NCBI GenBank assembly: GCA_022730295.1
Contig: DZCM01000016.1
Location: 1-34,815 of the forward strand
DNA from: Rhodanobacter sp.
GTDB lineage: Bacteria; Pseudomonadota; Gammaproteobacteria; Xanthomonadales; Rhodanobacteraceae
Direction: 5' to 3'
Length of the DNA stretch: 34,815 nt
Part shown: positions 1 to 8,778 of the stretch, piece after piece
Position numbering within the stretch: position 1 is the first letter of the stretch
How the letters are laid out: every line of letters begins with the position of its first letter
Position numbers and translations under genes: made by a program
The notes under the pieces: generated by a model
Databases searched by the model: none
What the model saw: the letters and a program-made list of their open reading frames with translations, nothing else
What the model was told of the DNA's origin: nothing

Positions 1-953
1 TGATGGACGAAGGCTCGGTGCCGAAGTTCGAGCGCGAGCTGGAATACAACATGGCGCTGGCCGTGAAAGATGTCGGCCGCTTCCGCGTCAACGTGTTCAA
101 GCAGCGCGGTGAAGTCGGCCTCGTGATCCGCGCGATCAAGAGCGACATCCCCTCGATCGAGGAGCTGATGCTGCCGCAGATCTACAAGAAGCTGATCATG
201 GAACCACGCGGCCTGATCCTGGTGGTCGGCGCCACCGGTTCGGGCAAGTCGACCACGCTGGCCTCGATGATCGACTACCGCAACAGCAATTCCGCCGGGC
301 ACATCCTCACCATCGAGGATCCGATCGAGTACCTGCACCGGCACAAGAAATCCATCGTCAACCAGCGCGAGGTGGGGCTCGACACCCACTCCTACGCCGC
401 AGCCCTCAAGAACGCCATGCGCGAAGCGCCCGACGTGATCCTGATCGGCGAAATCCGCGACCTCGACACCATGGACGCCGCGATCGGCTTCTCCGAAACC
501 GGCCACATTTGCCTGGCGACGCTGCACTCCAACAACGCCGACCAGACCATCGAACGCATCCTCAATTTCTTCACCGAGGCTGCGCACAAGAACATCCTGA
601 TGAACCTGGCGTTGAACCTGAAGGCGATCATTTCGCAGCGCCTGGTGCTCGGCAAGGATGGCTATCGGCGTCCGGCGATCGAAGTGCTGATCAACACGCC
701 CCACATTCGCGACCTGTTGCGGCGTGGCGAGATCCACGAAGTCAAGCTGGCGATGGAACGCAGCCTTGAGGAAGGCATGCAGACCTTCGACCAATCGCTG
801 TTCCGGCTGTACAAGGAAGGCATCATCGAGCTCGAAGAGGCGCTCTCGAAGGCCGACTCGCGCGACGGCCTTGCACTCAAGATCCGGCTTGCCGAAGGCG
901 CCACCGGTTCCGAACTGCCGCAGGATGATCCGTACGGGATGGGCGTGGGCTGA
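1..953 (+). CDS. pilU: Type IV pilus retraction ATPase PilU (3' part)
   Basis: This is the C-terminal part of a PilT/PilU-type hexameric ATPase, which works at the cytoplasmic base of the type IV pilus and powers pilus retraction (twitching). The frame is open from the left edge, in phase with base 3, so the first visible Met is probably internal. Counted from that Met, Walker A (GATGSGKS) is at about residues 76-83, an Asp box (TIEDPIEYLH) follows near 103, Walker B (DVILIGEIRD) is near 144, and the His box (ATLHSNNA) follows. I prefer PilU to PilT because of the overall wording and the acidic C-terminal tail after the ATPase core; pilT normally lies just upstream, outside the window. The gene ends 26 bases from a convergent acyltransferase gene. 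Confidence 0.9.
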   Translation, partial: MDEGSVPKFERELEYNMALAVKDVGRFRVNVFKQRGEVGLVIRAIKSDIPSIEELMLPQIYKKLIMEPRGLILVVGATGSGKSTTLASMIDYRNSNSAGHILTIEDPIEYLHRHKKSIVNQREVGLDTHSYAAALKNAMREAPDVILIGEIRDLDTMDAAIGFSETGHICLATLHSNNADQTIERILNFFTEAAHKNILMNLALNLKAIISQRLVLGKDGYRRPAIEVLINTPHIRDLLRRGEIHEVKLAMERSLEEGMQTFDQSLFRLYKEGIIELEEALSKADSRDGLALKIRLAEGATGSELPQDDPYGMGVG

Positions 954-979
954 GCTTGCGCCGGCGCCCTGCGCGGCCA

Positions 980-1597
980 TCACACTTTGTGGTACTTGCC
1001 GCGAAATGGCACGTAAAACGCGCGCAGGGCGGCGATATCCGCTTCCATGTCGGCGCTCGCATGGAACAGCGGCCCAAGTCCGATCACCTTGCGCGAGTAG
1101 TCGAAGTAGCCCGGCAGGATCGGCACCTCGGCCTGGCGCGCGATGTGCCAGAAGCCGCTCTTCCACCGGCTGACGGCCTTGCGGGTGCCTTCAGGGGCGA
1201 TCCCTAGCCACAGGCGCTCGCGCGACTGGAAGCGTTCCACCATCTGCCCGACCACGTCGTGCGCGGCGCGGCGTTCAATCGGAATGCCGCCGAGTTTTCG
1301 CAGCAATGCGCCGAGCGGCCCGCGGAACAATTCACGCTTGCCCATGAATTTGATATCGGCGCCCAGCGCCACCTTGAACAGCAGGCCGAGGATGCCGTCC
1401 CACCAGGATGAATGCGGGGCGATGATCAGCACCAGTTTCGGCAGGTCCGGCAGTTCGCCTTCAAGCCGCCAGCCACTCGCGCGCACCCAGGCCCGAAAGA
1501 AGCGGCGATAGGAACGATCGGGGAACTGCGGCATGTCCGGCGGCAGGCGCGTCGGCAACGGTTCTGTGCGGGCAGGCCGGGTGTCCAGGGTGCTCAA
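980..1597 (-). CDS. PlsC-family lysophospholipid acyltransferase
   Basis: This 205-residue protein resembles 1-acyl-glycerol-3-phosphate acyltransferases, which move an acyl chain onto a lysophospholipid at the membrane. The HX4D catalytic motif is present as HSSWWD (His62, Asp67), and the second motif appears as PEGTR around residue 136. It is shorter than classical PlsC (about 240) and has no obvious N-terminal membrane anchor, so it belongs to the small glycerol acyltransferase subgroup common in Xanthomonadales. The real substrate cannot be read from the sequence. Its ATG overlaps the stop codon of arfB by 4 bases, which suggests translational coupling. Confidence 0.85.
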   Translation of the reverse strand: MSTLDTRPARTEPLPTRLPPDMPQFPDRSYRRFFRAWVRASGWRLEGELPDLPKLVLIIAPHSSWWDGILGLLFKVALGADIKFMGKRELFRGPLGALLRKLGGIPIERRAAHDVVGQMVERFQSRERLWLGIAPEGTRKAVSRWKSGFWHIARQAEVPILPGYFDYSRKVIGLGPLFHASADMEADIAALRAFYVPFRGKYHKV

Positions 1598-2013
1598 TCC
1601 TCGCTCCAGCCGCGCCCGCGGTTGCGCTTGACGGATGCGCGCTGCTTCTTGCCGGCGATGCGGCGCTCTTTGGACGCGCGCGTGGGTTTGGTGGCGACGC
1701 GCTTCTTCGGTGGCGTCAACGCTGCGCGGATGATCTCGGCCAGACGCACGCGCACATCGTCGCGATTGCGCGCCTGATCGCGGAAGCGGCGTCCCTGGAT
1801 GACCAGCACGCCGTCATCAGTCAGTCGCCGGTCGCGCCGCACCAGCATGCGGGCGCGCACGGCGTCGGGCAGTGACGGCGAGTGGGCGACGTCGAAACGC
1901 AGTTCGACCGCACTCTCGGTGCGGTTGACGTGCTGTCCGCCGGGCCCGTCCGCGCGCAGGAAGCGCTCGGTCAGTTCCGAGTCGGGGATGGCGATGGCAG
2001 CCGAGATGCGCAT
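1594..2013 (-). CDS. arfB: Peptidyl-tRNA hydrolase ArfB (ribosome rescue)
   Basis: ArfB (YaeJ) releases peptides from ribosomes stalled at the 3' end of non-stop mRNAs. The protein is 139 residues, matching the usual 140. The catalytic GGQ lies at residues 25-27 in the context GPGGQHVN, as in class I release factors. The C-terminal third is strongly basic (KKR, KERR, KKQR, KRNR), which fits the tail that enters the empty mRNA channel. It lies 24 bases downstream of an unknown gene on the same strand and overlaps the acyltransferase gene by 4 bases, so the three are probably co-transcribed. Confidence 0.92.
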   Translation of the reverse strand: MRISAAIAIPDSELTERFLRADGPGGQHVNRTESAVELRFDVAHSPSLPDAVRARMLVRRDRRLTDDGVLVIQGRRFRDQARNRDDVRVRLAEIIRAALTPPKKRVATKPTRASKERRIAGKKQRASVKRNRGRGWSED

Positions 2014-2037
2014 GCCGCAAGGTTACGCGAGAAGCCG

Positions 2038-2793
2038 TTATGCGTGTGGCCAAATCAGGGCAAGATGCTCGTTGTTGAACTCGGGATCGTCAAGCGCGCC
2101 AGCGCGCGTGACGGACAAGCTGCCGTGTTCGCCAGTGTCGATGGTCGAGCCGTCGCCAAAACGCATCCCGCGCATTGCAAGCTCGGCCAGGTGCGCGGCC
2201 GTGGCGCCAGCCTGTTGCGCTTGCTCGCGCGGTACCTGCCGGATGCTGATGTCGGGACGCGCGAACTTGCGCATCCCGCGGGTCTTGATCCACGCGTGTG
2301 CATCGCCGTCATCGCTGCACAGGATCAACACGTGGTTGCGGGAGTCGGCGCGTGCCGCGTCGGCGTAGCGAGCACGCCAATCGGCGGTGGAGAAAATCTG
2401 CAGGATCTGCGGATCGACCACCGCCACGCCGCCGGCGTCCAGCAGCGCCGCGACGATGCCCAGCGTGTCGCGCAGATAGGCCAGCGAATCCGGATCGGCG
2501 AGCTCGCCACGCAGCATCAGGCATTCCGGCGCCGTGCGCGCGGCTTCGAAAGCGGCGGGATCGGCGTCGCGCAGGATTCCGCCCAAGGCGCCGCGCAGCG
2601 GATGGCCTTCCCAGTGCGCCAGCATGGCCTTGTGGATGCGCCGCATCTCCATGCCTTGCGGCAGGCCTTGGCTGCCGTGGGCGCCCAGGTCGAGCTCGGG
2701 CTCGGCGGCAAAGCTGCCGAACACGAAGTACAGCAGCATGGCCTTGGCTTCGTCGCGGGTCCAATGCGGACGTGACCAATCGGGCTCGGACAT
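2038..2793 (-). CDS. Conserved-looking protein of unknown function
   Basis: I do not recognise a named family. The 251-residue product has no signal peptide or membrane segment, so it is probably cytosolic. The start was set at the ATG at 2793 because AGGAA precedes it at good spacing; a longer open frame upstream would run through the rep promoter region and into rep. Visible features are a short hydrophobic stretch near the N-terminus (MLLYFVFGSF), a central alternating helix/strand pattern (GGVAVVDPQ) and a distinctive TRGMRKFARPDISIRQV segment around residue 165 that looks like a conserved core. It is probably the first gene of an operon with arfB and the acyltransferase and is divergent from rep. 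Confidence 0.75.
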   Translation of the reverse strand: MSEPDWSRPHWTRDEAKAMLLYFVFGSFAAEPELDLGAHGSQGLPQGMEMRRIHKAMLAHWEGHPLRGALGGILRDADPAAFEAARTAPECLMLRGELADPDSLAYLRDTLGIVAALLDAGGVAVVDPQILQIFSTADWRARYADAARADSRNHVLILCSDDGDAHAWIKTRGMRKFARPDISIRQVPREQAQQAGATAAHLAELAMRGMRFGDGSTIDTGEHGSLSVTRAGALDDPEFNNEHLALIWPHA

Positions 2794-2887
2794 CAACGGT
2801 TCCTTCGATGGCGATGCGGGGCGCTGGCCATCACGGCGCATCCCGCGGACAATCGCCATTCTTGCACGAACTCGCGCACCCACGCCC

Positions 2888-4864
2888 ATGTTGAATCCGC
2901 AACAACGCGCCGCGGTCGAACACTGCGACGGCCCGCTGCTGGTGCTTGCGGGCGCCGGCTCGGGCAAGACCCGGGTCATCGTCGAAAAGATCGCGCACCT
3001 GGTCGCGCGCGGCGTGGCGCCAGCGGCGAAGGTCGCCGCGATCACGTTTACCAACAAGGCTGCGCGCGAGATGCGCGAGCGCGTCGGCAAGCGCGTCAAA
3101 CGCGAGGACGCCGAGGCGCTGAGCGTGTGCACGTTCCATGCATTGGGATTGAAGTTCCTGCAGATCGAGCACGCACGCGCCGGCTTGCGGCGCAACTTTT
3201 CGGTGCTGGACGCCGACGACAGCGCGGGCATCGTCAAGGAACTTGCTGGCGCCTCGGTCAAGCCTGACCAGTTGTTTGCGCTGCGCTCGCTGCTGTCGCG
3301 GATGAAAGGTGATGCGCTGACGCCGGATGCGGCGCTGGCGGCCGCGCGCGCGCCGCGCGAACTGGAAGCGGCGCGGATCTATGCCGCTTACCAGAAGCGG
3401 CTCGCCGCATTCAACGCGGTCGACTTTGATGATCTGATCAGGCTGCCGGTGGAAATTCTCGAACGCGACGGCGAGGTGCGCCTGGCGTGGCGCGAGCGCA
3501 TCCGCTACCTGCTGGTGGACGAATGCCAGGACACCAACGCCTCGCAATATGCGTTCCTGAAGCTGCTCGCCGGTGAACGCGGCGCATTCACTTGCGTGGG
3601 CGATGATGACCAGTCGATCTACGCCTGGCGCGGCGCCGACCCCGGCAATCTCGATCAGCTGTCGCGCGACTATCCGAACCTGCGCGTCGTGAAACTCGAA
3701 CAAAATTACCGTTGCGCCAAGCGCATCCTGCGCGTTGCCAATGCGCTGATCGCGCAGAATCCGCACGCGCATCCCAAAAAACTATGGAGCGCACTTGCCG
3801 ACGGCGCGCCGATTCGCGTGCTGGAGTGCCGCGATTCCGAGCACGAGGCCGGGCGCGTGGCATCGCAACTCATGCACCTGCGCGAAAAGCACGAACTGGC
3901 CTGGTCCGACTGCGCGGTGCTGTACCGCGGCAACCACCAGGCCCGGCCACTGGAGAAAGCGCTGCAACTTGCGCAAGTTCCGTACCAGCTCACCGGCGCC
4001 TTGTCGTTCCTCGACCGCGCCGAAGTAAAGGACGTGCTGGCCTACCTGCGCCTGATCGCCAATCCGGACGACGACGCGGCGTTCCTGCGCATCGTCAACG
4101 TGCCGCGCCGCGAAATCGGCGCGACCACACTGGAGAAGCTCGGCGAATTGGCGCAATCGAAGCATCTGTCGCTGCTCGCCGCCGCGCACAGCCATGCGGT
4201 CTTGCAGCAGCTCGCATCGCGTCCGGCCGCGGCACTGGCCGCATTCGTGGAACTCATCGACGGCCTGCATGCGCATGCGCGCCAGACCGCGGCAGCCGAA
4301 CTGGTCGAGGAACTGCTGCGCCGCACGCATTACGTCGAGCACATCGCGCAGGGCGTGCGCGACGAGGCCTTGCGCGAACGGCGGCTCGGCAACGTGCGTG
4401 AACTCACCGGCTGGTTCCGGGCGATGGACGACGGCCGCGCGCGCGCGAACGATCTGGCTGCGCAACTCGCGCTGCTCAGCCGCGCCGACAAGGACGACAG
4501 CAGCAATTCGGTGCGGCTGATGACCTTGCACTCGGCCAAGGGCCTTGAGTTTCGCTGCGTGCACATCGTCGGTTGCGAGGACGGCACCCTCCCGCATGAC
4601 GGCGCAATCGACGAGGGCCGGCTCGATGAGGAACGCCGTCTTTTGTATGTCGGACTGACCCGCGCCAGGGAATGGCTGCACTTGAGTTACAGCGTCCAGG
4701 GGCGTCGCTACGGCCAAAGCTTCAAGCACAAGCCGAGTCGTTTCCTCGACGAATTGCCGACAGCCGACCTGCATCGCGACGGTGCCGATCCCGAAGCCGA
4801 CGCCGCCGCGCGGCGCGAAGCCGCGGCAACACATTTGGCGAAGCTTGCAGCAATGCTGGGGTGA
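2888..4864 (+). CDS. rep: ATP-dependent DNA helicase Rep
   Basis: This is a superfamily 1A 3'-5' helicase that helps replication forks pass bound proteins. The 658-residue product is close to E. coli Rep (673). Visible motifs are I AGAGSGKT (residues 21-28), Ia (AITFTNKAA), II (VDECQDT), III (GDDDQSIYAWRGA), IV (EQNYRC), V (TLHSAKGLEF) and VI (LLYVGLTRARE). The N-terminus (LNPQQRAAVE) and motif III point to Rep rather than UvrD. The ATG at 2888 aligns with the start of the Rep family; further in-frame codons upstream lie in the divergent gene's leader. The C-terminal end is Ala-rich and short, as in Rep. A long inverted repeat follows the stop. Confidence 0.92.
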   Translation: MLNPQQRAAVEHCDGPLLVLAGAGSGKTRVIVEKIAHLVARGVAPAAKVAAITFTNKAAREMRERVGKRVKREDAEALSVCTFHALGLKFLQIEHARAGLRRNFSVLDADDSAGIVKELAGASVKPDQLFALRSLLSRMKGDALTPDAALAAARAPRELEAARIYAAYQKRLAAFNAVDFDDLIRLPVEILERDGEVRLAWRERIRYLLVDECQDTNASQYAFLKLLAGERGAFTCVGDDDQSIYAWRGADPGNLDQLSRDYPNLRVVKLEQNYRCAKRILRVANALIAQNPHAHPKKLWSALADGAPIRVLECRDSEHEAGRVASQLMHLREKHELAWSDCAVLYRGNHQARPLEKALQLAQVPYQLTGALSFLDRAEVKDVLAYLRLIANPDDDAAFLRIVNVPRREIGATTLEKLGELAQSKHLSLLAAAHSHAVLQQLASRPAAALAAFVELIDGLHAHARQTAAAELVEELLRRTHYVEHIAQGVRDEALRERRLGNVRELTGWFRAMDDGRARANDLAAQLALLSRADKDDSSNSVRLMTLHSAKGLEFRCVHIVGCEDGTLPHDGAIDEGRLDEERRLLYVGLTRAREWLHLSYSVQGRRYGQSFKHKPSRFLDELPTADLHRDGADPEADAAARREAAATHLAKLAAMLG

Positions 4865-4871
4865 GGCGTCG

Positions 4872-4968
4872 GCGCCATCCCCCCGCGCCTGCGGCGCGAC
4901 CCCCTTCCTGCGGAAGAGGGTGATTATCTTCCCCCTTCCGCAGGAAGGGGGATTGAGGGGGATGGCGC
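4872..4968. repeat. Nested inverted repeat after rep (terminator-like)
   Basis: Two nested arm pairs fold into one long stem. The outer arms are GCGCCATCCCCC (4872-4883) and its near-complement at 4957-4968. The inner arms are a perfect 17-base pair, 4900-4916 with 4935-4951 (core CCTTCCTGCGGAAG). There is no T-run, so it is not a textbook intrinsic terminator, but it could stop or protect the rep transcript. The wording resembles dispersed intergenic repeats seen in Xanthomonadales; copy number cannot be judged here. Confidence 0.7.
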
Positions 4969-4995
4969 TTCGTCAGCGTGGAAGCGGCCGGTTGC

Positions 4996-5001
4996 TATTA
5001 T
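4996..5001 (+). promoter_or_regulatory. Possible -10 box (TATTAT) of lpxL
   Basis: TATTAT lies only 8 bases before the lpxL ATG at 5010. Transcription would then begin within a few bases of the start codon. There is no Shine-Dalgarno sequence between them, and no convincing -35 box at normal spacing. Confidence 0.4.
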
Positions 5002-5009
5002 CGCGTTTC

Positions 5010-5930
5010 ATGCCCGCATCGCCGCCAGCTTTCCCACGCAAATTGCTCGCGCCCCGCCACTGGTCTGCGTGGCTGGGCATCGGTGTGGTCAGGGCGCTGG
5101 CGTGGCTGCCGCCGCGCTGGCTGCTCGATCTTGGCGGCGCCTTCGGGACCACCATCGCGCCGCTGCTGCGTTCGCGCGAGCGGGTGATCCGGCGCAACCT
5201 CGAGGCGTGTTTTCCCGAACTCGATGCAGGGGCGCGCGAAGACTTGCGCCGCGAGTCCAATCGCGAACTGGGGCGGATGCTGGGCGAATTCGCACTGGGC
5301 TGGTTTGGCTCCGATGCCAAACTCGCGCGGCTGGATGTGCAGGTCGACGGGCTGGAACATCTCGCCGCCGCACGCGCGCAGGGTCGCGGCGTGCTGCTGG
5401 TGGGCGGGCACTTTTCGCACCTCGAACTGTGCGCGCGCCTGATCTCGCGGCAAATTCGCATTGCCGGCATGTACCGCAAGATGGAATCGGCCGTTTTCGA
5501 GTACGCAATCCTGCAGGCACGCTTGCGCTACGCCGACACCATGTTCGACAAATACGCGCTGCGCGCGACGGTGAAATATCTGAAGCAGGGCGGCACGATC
5601 TGGTATGCGCCCGACCAGGACTTGCGCGGCAAGGATTCGGTGTTCGCACCGTTCTTCGGCATCCCGGCTTCGACGCTCACCGCGACCCACCACCTTGCGC
5701 GCCTGTCCGGTGCCGCGGTGATGCCGTTTTTCCACCGCCGCACGCCAACCGGCGGATACGCGCTGCGGCTGGAAGCGCCGCTCGCGGATTTTCCGAGCAT
5801 GGACGTGACGGCCGACACCGCGCGTGTCAATGCCGCGATCGAGCGCATGGTGCGCGAGGCGCCCGAGCAATACCTGTGGGCACACAAGCGTTTCAAGACC
5901 CGGCCGAACGGTGCGCCGCCCCTCTACTGA
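5010..5930 (+). CDS. lpxL: Lipid A lauroyl/myristoyl acyltransferase (LpxL/HtrB family)
   Basis: This enzyme adds a secondary acyl chain to the Kdo2-lipid A precursor at the inner membrane. The 306-residue length matches LpxL/LpxM. The HX4E catalytic motif is seen as HFSHLE (His134, Glu139), and a hydrophobic N-terminal segment (about residues 19-35) can anchor it. Other family wording includes RRNLEACFPE near 61 and YAPDQD near the middle. The ATG at 5010 was chosen because the family N-terminus fits it, although no Shine-Dalgarno sequence precedes it. The gene ends 3 bases from the convergent O-antigen-ligase-like gene. LpxL and LpxM cannot be separated from sequence alone. Confidence 0.88.
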   Translation: MPASPPAFPRKLLAPRHWSAWLGIGVVRALAWLPPRWLLDLGGAFGTTIAPLLRSRERVIRRNLEACFPELDAGAREDLRRESNRELGRMLGEFALGWFGSDAKLARLDVQVDGLEHLAAARAQGRGVLLVGGHFSHLELCARLISRQIRIAGMYRKMESAVFEYAILQARLRYADTMFDKYALRATVKYLKQGGTIWYAPDQDLRGKDSVFAPFFGIPASTLTATHHLARLSGAAVMPFFHRRTPTGGYALRLEAPLADFPSMDVTADTARVNAAIERMVREAPEQYLWAHKRFKTRPNGAPPLY

Positions 5931-5933
5931 CGT

Positions 5934-7244
5934 TCAGGCGCCACGCAAACGGTCACGCATGCGCATGCGCGGCATCGCGCTTGGCGCAGCGTTCGGCACG
6001 TCCGCGTGCAGGGCGGCGCACCACAGTGCCAGCAGCCACCAGAAGAACAGGCCCCACCAAGCCGAGTAAAAGGCGAAGTGGGTGTTCAATGGAAACACGG
6101 TGATCGCCAGCGCGACGGTGGCCGGGAAGGCACGGCGGCGCGAGTCGGGATCAGCGTGCCACCACACGCGCACGGCTAGCGCCGCAGCGGCCAGCCACAG
6201 CAGCAAGCCGATCGCGCCGGTATCGCTGAGGATCTCCAGCACGAGCTGGTGAGGATGGCAGGCGCCTTCGCCGGGACCACAGGCCTGCGCATGCAGGAAT
6301 TCGTCGTGCGCCGGGGCGAAGTTCGGATACGCGTAACGGAAGTCGCGCACGCCGACGCCATTGACCGGATACGCGGCGATCATCCGCGCGGCCACGCGCC
6401 AGATGTCGAGGCGTCCGCTGCTGGCGTAATTCAGCGCGTGAGTGGTGTCGTGCAAGGCGGCAACCGTGCGGTCCATGCGCGCATCGAAGCGCGGCGAGGT
6501 TTTCCAGGCGACGCCCATTGCCAGCACGCCGATCACGCCGGCCGCCAGCGCCCATGCGGCGAAGCGCAATGGCTTGCGCGTCTCGATCCAGAAGAAGGCG
6601 AGCAGCGCAATGCCGTAGGTGATCCAGGCCGCGCGTGAACCCGCGAGCAGGATCGGACCCAGCAGGAACAACATTGCAACGATCAAACCCGTGCGCCGGA
6701 AGTGCCGTCGCGCCGCCCACAGCACGAACGGCGACAACGACGCCAACACTGGTCCGAGTTTCAAATCGCCGGCCCCGAAGATGCCGGAAATGCGTTGCGC
6801 TTCGGCGTGGCCGCCGAGGCTGAAGCCGGTGAGGGCTTGCACCCATGCATCCAGCGCCCACAGCGCGACCACCACGCCGGTCGCCAGGTACAACGCATTC
6901 AGGCGCGCCTCGCGGCGCACCGCAAAGCACACGTACACCACGAACGGTGCGAAGCGCAGGTAGGCGGCGACGTTGCCCCAACTGCGCGCGGGTTCAATCG
7001 CATCGGGTGCGGAAATCAATGCCGCGAGGAAGTACGCCGCCCACAACCACAGCCCCAGGCGTGCCCCCGGATGCCCGGCCAGCACGTGCCGGTCGCGCGC
7101 AAACAAAAGGATCGCGCCGAGCATGCACAGCAGCGTGCCGAGTTCGCTTGCGCGCCCGAACGGCAGCAGGAACACCACCAGCCAGATTGGCGTCAGTGGC
7201 GACAGCAGGGCCGCGCGCAGGCGGGCGCCGGGAGATTCGCTCAT
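5934..7244 (-). CDS. O-antigen ligase / Wzy-like membrane protein
   Basis: This is a 436-residue polytopic inner-membrane protein with roughly ten to twelve hydrophobic segments, of the WaaL/Wzy_C type. Such proteins join undecaprenyl-linked glycans to lipid A-core or polymerise them on the periplasmic face. The conserved GSRAAW motif lies near the middle, followed by a large periplasmic loop containing a GVGVRDFRYAYP segment and a conserved His (HDEFLHAQ). This arrangement matches the long loop of ligases. It sits downstream of a GT4 glycosyltransferase gene (47-base gap) and opposite lpxL, so an LPS core or O-chain ligase is likely. Ligase and polymerase cannot be told apart without the acceptor pathway. 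Confidence 0.8.
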   Translation of the reverse strand: MSESPGARLRAALLSPLTPIWLVVFLLPFGRASELGTLLCMLGAILLFARDRHVLAGHPGARLGLWLWAAYFLAALISAPDAIEPARSWGNVAAYLRFAPFVVYVCFAVRREARLNALYLATGVVVALWALDAWVQALTGFSLGGHAEAQRISGIFGAGDLKLGPVLASLSPFVLWAARRHFRRTGLIVAMLFLLGPILLAGSRAAWITYGIALLAFFWIETRKPLRFAAWALAAGVIGVLAMGVAWKTSPRFDARMDRTVAALHDTTHALNYASSGRLDIWRVAARMIAAYPVNGVGVRDFRYAYPNFAPAHDEFLHAQACGPGEGACHPHQLVLEILSDTGAIGLLLWLAAAALAVRVWWHADPDSRRRAFPATVALAITVFPLNTHFAFYSAWWGLFFWWLLALWCAALHADVPNAAPSAMPRMRMRDRLRGA

Positions 7245-7291
7245 CGAAGGACAGCGCGAGAGGAAACGCGCATCCTACCGTGGCGGCGGCG

Positions 7292-8461
7292 TCACGGTGT
7301 GCGCGGCAAGGCTGCGACTTCGCCGTACAACGCCAGCACCTGCGCCTGCGTGTCCGCCAGCCGGTAGCGCTGCATCGGCGGGATCGGCGGCGCGCGGCCC
7401 AGCAATTCGGCGGCACGCACCGTGAGCTTCACCATGTCGCCCACCGGCACCCGTCCGGCCGGATACAGCTCGGCCAGCAGTTCGCCCGCGCCACCGTGCG
7501 CGTAGCCCAGCACCGGGCGGCACAACGACAAGGCTTCGATAACCGTGCGGCCGAAGGCTTCGGGTTTGTTCGACAACTGCAACACCAGGTCGGAAACCGC
7601 GTACACATCACGCACATCATGGCGCGGCGGCGAGAACACCACGATGTCGGCCACGCCGAGGGTGTTGGCCAGCGCCTTGAGTTCGTGCAGGTACGCCTCG
7701 CGGCCCGCTTCGATGACGCCGAGCAGCAACAGGCGCGCATCCACCCCGCGTGCGCGCAGGCCCGCGATCAGCCGGATGGCGTCGGCGTGACCCTTCAGGC
7801 GGGTCCCGCGCCCCGGCAGGGTCAGCAGTGGCGCGCCGGCCAATTCCGCGAATTCGGCGAAAAAACGCTCGCGCCAGGCATCGTCGGGACGATAGCCGTA
7901 CGGAAAGTCGGCAGGATCGATGCCGCGTGGAACGACCGTGAGCTTGCCGGCGTCGATGCCCTGATAGTGGCTCAAGATGAAATCGTGGACGGTTTGCGAC
8001 ACCGTGATGACGCGGTCGCCGCGGGTCATGATGCTGCTCCACATCCCTGGCGAATTGAGGCCATGCACGGTGGTGACGAAATGCGGCCGCGGGTGCATGC
8101 CGCGCAGCGCGAACCAGCCCAGCCACGCCGGCACCCGCGAACGCGCGTGCACGATGTCGGGATCGATTTCGGCCAGTACGCGGCGCAGGCTGCCGATCCG
8201 GGCGATGCTGCGCAAGGACTTGGAGCCGACATTCAACGTGACGTGCCGGCTGCCCTCGCGTTCCAGCTGTTCGACCAGCCGGCCACCCGCAGATACGACC
8301 ACCGAGCGGTGCCCGGCCGCGGCCAGCGCGCGGGCGATTTCCAGCACGGAACGCTCGGCGCCGCCGTTGTTCATGGCCGGGATCAGCTGGACGACGGTCA
8401 GCGGCCGGGTCACGGAGATCGGCTTGGGTTCCGGGATGGATTGTTCAACAGCCATGAACAT
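7292..8461 (-). CDS. Glycosyltransferase family 4
   Basis: This 389-residue GT-B-fold, retaining glycosyltransferase probably acts on LPS outer core or O-chain in the cytoplasm. The N-terminal acceptor domain begins with the GT4-type loop NNGGAERS (residues 31-38). The C-terminal donor domain has the EX7E motif as EAFGRTVIE (Glu301, Glu309), and GRGTRLKGH near 218 matches the donor phosphate-binding loop. The start may be the ATG at 8461 or the in-frame ATG at 8455; neither has a strong ribosome site. It lies between the zf-CHCC gene and the ligase-like gene on the same strand, which supports a role in LPS. The sugar donor is not readable. Confidence 0.85.
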   Translation of the reverse strand: MFMAVEQSIPEPKPISVTRPLTVVQLIPAMNNGGAERSVLEIARALAAAGHRSVVVSAGGRLVEQLEREGSRHVTLNVGSKSLRSIARIGSLRRVLAEIDPDIVHARSRVPAWLGWFALRGMHPRPHFVTTVHGLNSPGMWSSIMTRGDRVITVSQTVHDFILSHYQGIDAGKLTVVPRGIDPADFPYGYRPDDAWRERFFAEFAELAGAPLLTLPGRGTRLKGHADAIRLIAGLRARGVDARLLLLGVIEAGREAYLHELKALANTLGVADIVVFSPPRHDVRDVYAVSDLVLQLSNKPEAFGRTVIEALSLCRPVLGYAHGGAGELLAELYPAGRVPVGDMVKLTVRAAELLGRAPPIPPMQRYRLADTQAQVLALYGEVAALPRTP

Positions 8462-8533
8462 GCACGAGAGGCATGCAAGAAACGCGCCGTCCGGTGCCGG
8501 GCACGCATCCGGCGCCAGCCAGCCCGGTTCGGG

Positions 8534-8746
8534 CTAGGACTTCAGCACGTATTCGGCGCCGCAGTAAGGGCACACGCTGGTGCCGCCGTCGTCGACGATC
8601 GGCAGGTAGATGCGCGGGTGCGAATTCCACAGCGTCATTTCCGGCAGCGGGCACGCCAGTGGCAGGTCGGCCACGGTGACTTCGTAGCGGCGCTTGGCGT
8701 TGGCGGGTTCGCCGACGGGGAATGAGGAAACCGGTTGGGGCGACAT
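8534..8746 (-). CDS. Small zf-CHCC zinc-finger protein
   Basis: This 70-residue protein has a complete Cys-His-Cys-Cys zinc site: Cys32, His43, Cys59 and Cys62 (CPYC), with the family phrase LACPLPEMTLWNSHPRIYLP. The zf-CHCC family is related to the NDUFS6 subunit of mitochondrial complex I. In bacteria its role is unknown, and it is often found beside LPS or ilvE genes. The spacing of the ligands (10, 15 and 2 residues between) is the family pattern, so zinc binding is very likely. It is probably transcribed with the downstream glycosyltransferase gene (72-base gap). A small hairpin (6-base arms) spans its stop codon. Confidence 0.88.
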   Translation of the reverse strand: MSPQPVSSFPVGEPANAKRRYEVTVADLPLACPLPEMTLWNSHPRIYLPIVDDGGTSVCPYCGAEYVLKS

Positions 8747-8778
8747 GCAGGAAATCCGCTTGCGTGAACGCGGTCATT

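Noticed and set aside
1882-2775. 297-codon open frame on the plus strand
   Set aside because: It overlaps arfB and the unknown gene almost entirely on the other strand and shows no domain.
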